A stretch of DNA of 15,609 bases from Lutibacter sp. Lineage in GTDB: Bacteria; Bacteroidota; Bacteroidia; Flavobacteriales; Flavobacteriaceae. Shown one piece after another: positions 13,302 to 15,609 of this stretch. The DNA is taken from positions 1-15,609 of the forward strand of contig JAKIVA010000053.1 in the NCBI GenBank assembly GCA_021647265.1. The letters run 5' to 3'. Both the position numbers and the translations under genes were made by a program. Under the pieces are notes generated by a model. The model made no database searches. It worked only from the letters and a program-made list of their open reading frames with translations, and was not told where the DNA came from. Position 1 is the first letter of the stretch; the number at the start of each line of letters is the position of its first letter.

Positions 13302-14585
13302 TTAAAATATTTCTATCTTTTTAAACCATCTATCGTTTAGTGAAAGACTTAACCTAAAGTTAAAATAATTTTCTTGTACTAAACCACTGGTTGTTTTACC
13401 TCTTTTACCAAATTCAAATCCAAGATTAATATTTGATAACTGTTGACTCAATGGTAATCCTACTCCAAAAGATATGCCAAAATCATCAACACCTGTAAAA
13501 TTCGTTCCATTTCCCGTCGCATCAATTAATAAGCCTGTCTTTTCAAATTTCAATCCGGCCCTATAAGTAACTCTTTCCCAATAGCTTGAAATGGAATTGA
13601 ATTTAGGGATATAAAATCCTCCAATTGCTATTTTATTATATTTATCAAATTTTATTTTTGAATAGCTATTAAAAATACTACCTTCTAACTCTAAAGCATT
13701 TTGAAAACTATAATCTGCACCTATAAACCATTTATACTCTTTCCCGATACCTATTCCTAAACTAGTTTTTACCGGCGATTTTAAATAGCCTACACTCTCT
13801 ACACTCAATATAGTATCCCGAGGTGACTCAAAAGAGACTATAGATACCGAGTATAAATATTCATTCCCTTCGGTATCTATAGTATTATTTAATTCAAAAC
13901 TGGCTCCTAAATTTAAATCTATATTTTCATTTAAAGCTGTTTTATATTGAAACCCTACATCTAAAGAATAACCTTTTACATTAGATCGTGTTTCATATTT
14001 TGTAGCTAGCGAAGCTCCTTCTTGTTGGTTAATTATACTATTTTCTATTTTACCAAACACATAATTCCCTTGCAAACCTACACTAAATCCTTTAAATGGT
14101 TTGTAACCAAAGTTTAAAAAGACTCTATTAGTCCCTCCATCACCATTGTATAATGTAGCTTCTCTTAAAATATCCTCACTATCAAAAATACTTGATACTA
14201 AAGAATAGCCAACTGAAGAATTAGGTAATAATCCAAAAGACATTCCCGCTTTATCACCTATTGGAACTCCAAAGGCCAGATAAGAAAGATATGTTGTGCC
14301 TGCTTTTTGCTTATCGTTACCATCTTTAGCACTCATATTTATGTTCTCAAAGGCTAAGGTATAGTTTGTAAATGACAAAAAAGCCACAGATGCTGGGTTG
14401 GAAAAATTAAGGTGATATGCATCATTGAAAGCGACTCCAATTCCTCCCATACTCAGTTGTTCTACGGTATTTATATTGTTTTTATCTCCAATTCCAAAAA
14501 AAGAATATGCTGATGTATTATTTTTTTGTGCAAAACCAAAAACCGAAACAAATAGTGTTATTACTACTATTATTTTTCTTGTCAT
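13302..14585 (-). CDS. Outer-membrane beta-barrel-like protein, function unknown
   Basis: A 427-residue protein with signal peptide MTRKIIVVITLFVSVFGFAQ (cleavage near residue 19-20). The start of the mature part, SAYSFFGIGDKN…LSMGGIGVAF and LNFSNPASVAFL (59-70), resembles the N-terminal region of FadL/PorV-like barrels of Bacteroidota. After it come alternating aromatic/polar beta strands such as YLSYLAFGVPIGDKAGMSFG and LNLGASFELNN, and the protein ends FRLSLSLNDRWFKKIEIF. It is probably a barrel in the outer membrane; transport is only suggested. Its ATG directly follows the coaX stop and the TPR gene follows 17 bases on. Codons 235-250 contain a perfect 14-bp inverted repeat (see repeat entry). 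Confidence 0.85.
   Translation of the reverse strand: MTRKIIVVITLFVSVFGFAQKNNTSAYSFFGIGDKNNINTVEQLSMGGIGVAFNDAYHLNFSNPASVAFLSFTNYTLAFENINMSAKDGNDKQKAGTTYLSYLAFGVPIGDKAGMSFGLLPNSSVGYSLVSSIFDSEDILREATLYNGDGGTNRVFLNFGYKPFKGFSVGLQGNYVFGKIENSIINQQEGASLATKYETRSNVKGYSLDVGFQYKTALNENIDLNLGASFELNNTIDTEGNEYLYSVSIVSFESPRDTILSVESVGYLKSPVKTSLGIGIGKEYKWFIGADYSFQNALELEGSIFNSYSKIKFDKYNKIAIGGFYIPKFNSISSYWERVTYRAGLKFEKTGLLIDATGNGTNFTGVDDFGISFGVGLPLSQQLSNINLGFEFGKRGKTTSGLVQENYFNFRLSLSLNDRWFKKIEIF
13837..13883. repeat. Perfect 14-bp inverted repeat inside the outer-membrane protein gene
   Basis: ACTATAGATACCGA (13837-13850) and its exact reverse complement TCGGTATCTATAGT (13870-13883) flank a 19-base spacer. In the mRNA this would form a 14-bp hairpin. 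It encodes TIDTE on one side and SVSIV on the other, with GNEYLY between. Its purpose, if any, is unknown. Confidence 0.9.
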
Positions 14586-15311
14586 TTATTGTAAATTATA
14601 GGTCAAAATTGCGTTTAATCCTTCCAATAAAAAAATAGGATTGGCAAATATGCTATTTTTTAATCTATTTGCCAAGAATTTTGTATCTCCTCCTGTTAAA
14701 ACTACTGTTAAATCTTTATTTTTTTTTCTATAATAGTCAACAAAACTATCAATTTCACTTATAGTGCCTTTGACGACTCCTGTATGAATGCAAGAATCTG
14801 TAGATTCTCCAATAAATTGATTTGTATATTTTGGTTCTAAAAGAGGTAAATTTTCTGTGAACTTATTTAAGGATTTATACCTCATTTGTATTCCGGGAGA
14901 AATTGCTCCTCCGTAATAACAAGCATTTATATCAATGTAATCATAAGTTATGCAAGTGCCTGCATCAATTACTAACACATTTTTATTCGGAAATAATGTA
15001 ACGGCTGCAGAAACTAAAGCTACCCTATCCATTCCTAGAGTTTTTGGAGTAGAATATTTATTAATAAACGGAATTTTTGTTTCAGAGGTTAGTTCAATTA
15101 AGTTAATTACAGAATGTATTTTAGTTATTTGCAACTTTGTAATTTTCCCGACTGATGAAATTATTGCATTGCTACATTCAAACTTATTTATAAGTTCTAC
15201 AACTTTAAATACAATATTTTCTTTGGTAATACTTTCAGAGTGAATGAGTTTACCTTTTTTAAAAACAGCAATTTTAATTCTCGTATTACCAACGTCTATT
15301 ATTAAGTTCAT
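14586..15311 (-). CDS. coaX: Type III pantothenate kinase CoaX
   Basis: Phosphorylates pantothenate, the first committed step of coenzyme A synthesis; cytosolic, ASKHA superfamily. It has 241 residues. Visible motifs are the phosphate-1 loop DVGNTRIK (6-13), the pantothenate/active-site block TLGMDR (91-96, Asp95), the phosphate-2 loop IDAGTCITYD (115-124, Asp116), GGAISPG (134-140), the CIHTGVVKG region and the adenosine-side VLTGGD (204-209). Length and motifs are all normal, so it should be active. The ATG at 15311 (MNLIIDVGNT) lies about 13 bases after the predicted transcription start. It heads the leftward operon, and its stop is directly followed by the ATG of the outer-membrane protein gene. 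Confidence 0.96.
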   Translation of the reverse strand: MNLIIDVGNTRIKIAVFKKGKLIHSESITKENIVFKVVELINKFECSNAIISSVGKITKLQITKIHSVINLIELTSETKIPFINKYSTPKTLGMDRVALVSAAVTLFPNKNVLVIDAGTCITYDYIDINACYYGGAISPGIQMRYKSLNKFTENLPLLEPKYTNQFIGESTDSCIHTGVVKGTISEIDSFVDYYRKKNKDLTVVLTGGDTKFLANRLKNSIFANPIFLLEGLNAILTYNLQ

Positions 15312-15330
15312 CCATATTTATTAAACAGTT

Positions 15331-15338
15331 CAAAAATA
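15331..15338 (-). promoter_or_regulatory. coaX operon promoter, -7 box TATTTTTG
   Basis: The minus strand reads TATTTTTG, an exact TAnnTTTG match, 20 bases upstream of the coaX ATG. No TTTG stands at 19-21 bases upstream; one is found at 12 bases only. It is the likely promoter for coaX, the outer-membrane and TPR genes, lptC, the small membrane protein and the CNNM/CorC gene. Confidence 0.55.
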
Positions 15339-15360
15339 CAACACATTTTTCAAAAATTGT

Positions 15361-15392
15361 TTTGTTATGTATAAAAAATACATTTATATTTG
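15361..15392 (+). promoter_or_regulatory. tRNA-Phe promoter (TTTG-N20-TATATTTG)
   Basis: TTTG (15361-15364) and TATATTTG (15385-15392) are both exact consensus matches, separated by 20 bases. This is the best promoter in the window, as expected for a stable RNA gene. Transcription would start near 15399, leaving a leader of about 9 bases. Confidence 0.75.
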
Positions 15393-15407
15393 CATCCGCT
15401 ATGAAAT

Positions 15408-15480
15408 GGTACCTTAGCTCAGTTGGTAGAGCAAAGGACTGAAAATCCTTGTGTCCCTGGTTCGATTCCTGGAGGTACCA
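15408..15480 (+). tRNA. tRNA-Phe (anticodon GAA)
   Basis: The 73-base gene folds as a full cloverleaf. Acceptor GGTACCT (15408-15414) pairs with AGGTACC (15473-15479), with discriminator A at 15480. The D arm is GCTCAGTTGGTAGAGC, the anticodon stem AAGGA/TCCTT encloses loop CTGAAAA with anticodon GAA, and the T arm is CCTGG-TTCGATT-CCTGG. The 3' CCA is not encoded (the next bases are CAA) and must be added after transcription. It has its own promoter and terminator, so it is a single-gene unit. Confidence 0.98.
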
Positions 15481-15489
15481 CAAAAGAGG

Positions 15490-15525
15490 TCGTCTAAAAA
15501 GTAATTTTTAGGCGATTTTTTTTTT
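15490..15525 (+). terminator. Intrinsic terminator of the tRNA-Phe gene
   Basis: TCGTCTAAAAA (15490-15500) pairs with TTTTTAGGCGA (15505-15515), including one G-T wobble, around the loop GTAA. A run of ten T follows at 15516-15525. It lies 10 bases after the tRNA. Confidence 0.88.
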
Positions 15526-15580
15526 AAATAATTTCTATTATTTTTTTCTCACTGATTTTTAATTTAAAATTCCAATAATT

Positions 15581-15608
15581 AAAAAATAAAAACTCTCTTT
15601 AGAGGGTT
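15581..15608 (-). terminator. Probable terminator of a leftward gene beyond the right edge
   Basis: AACTCTC (15591-15597) pairs with GAGGGTT (15602-15608), with one wobble, around loop TTTA. On the minus strand it is followed by TTTTTATTTTTT. It would end a leftward unit located to the right of the window. The bases between it and the tRNA terminator (15526-15580) are AT-rich and hold nothing I can name. Confidence 0.55.
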
Positions 15609-15609
15609 A

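Noticed and set aside
14950..15243. 97-codon plus-strand frame inside coaX
   Set aside because: Shadow of the clear coaX frame, without promoter or family features. The same holds for the other short frames opposite the ppiD-like, TPR, lptC and outer-membrane protein genes (for example 7713-8057, 8883-9131, 9388-9612, 11456-11686, 12788-12988, 13046-13324).
15286..15483. 65-codon minus-strand frame across the tRNA and the coaX start
   Set aside because: It covers the tRNA-Phe gene on the opposite strand and both promoters; the translation has no recognisable family.
1..15609. Search for a mobile element, CRISPR array, toxin-antitoxin, phage or defence system
   Set aside because: No transposase, integrase, phage, Cas or restriction protein, no regularly spaced repeats, and nothing inserted next to the tRNA-Phe gene within the window (no repeat of its 3' end). 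All genes look like vertically inherited core genes.

Overview
The window reads as chromosomal DNA of a low-GC Bacteroidota, most likely a member of the Flavobacteriaceae; I cannot fix the genus. Four things point there: the strongly AT-rich DNA, promoters of the Bacteroidota type (a -7 box TAnnTTTG, sometimes with a TTTG-like -33 box 19-20 bases upstream), start codons without clear Shine-Dalgarno sequences, and gene families that are typical of the phylum (DUF4293 membrane protein, Rho with a long Lys/Asn/Gln-rich insert, TPR-type sensor kinase, Bacteroidota-style LptC and PpiD-like foldase).

Left part (1-5600). A leftward pair, truA and an MsbA-type ABC exporter that runs off the window, overlaps by 8 bases. 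truA is divergent from a YfcE/MJ0936-type metallophosphoesterase, and the two promoters lie interleaved in a gap of about 65 bases. The phosphoesterase converges on a leftward two-component pair (LuxR-type response regulator, then a TPR sensor kinase), with the two stop codons overlapping. A terminator hairpin separates this pair from a DUF4293 gene.

Middle (5600-7600). rho is transcribed rightward, divergent from the DUF4293 gene, behind a leader of about 130 bases that carries a C-rich, G-poor stretch. It ends at a strong bidirectional terminator shared with the convergent ppiD-like gene.

Right part (7589-15311). This is a leftward block devoted mainly to envelope biogenesis: coaX (CoA synthesis), an outer-membrane barrel-like protein, a secreted TPR protein, lptC (LPS export), a 62-residue two-helix membrane protein, a CNNM/CorC-type transporter and a PpiD-like periplasmic foldase. 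The first six genes are tightly packed (gaps of 0-32 bases) and probably co-transcribed from the coaX promoter, with a possible internal promoter before lptC; the foldase has its own promoter. At the right edge lies a tRNA-Phe gene with promoter and terminator, then the terminator of a leftward unit outside the window.

I see no insertion sequence, prophage, CRISPR array, toxin-antitoxin pair or defence island. The window is mostly core genome. The points worth a second look are a perfect 14-bp inverted repeat inside the outer-membrane protein gene, a possible Rho-binding leader in front of rho, the low-complexity Rho insert, the uncharacterised envelope genes around lptC, and several start-site and promoter overlaps.
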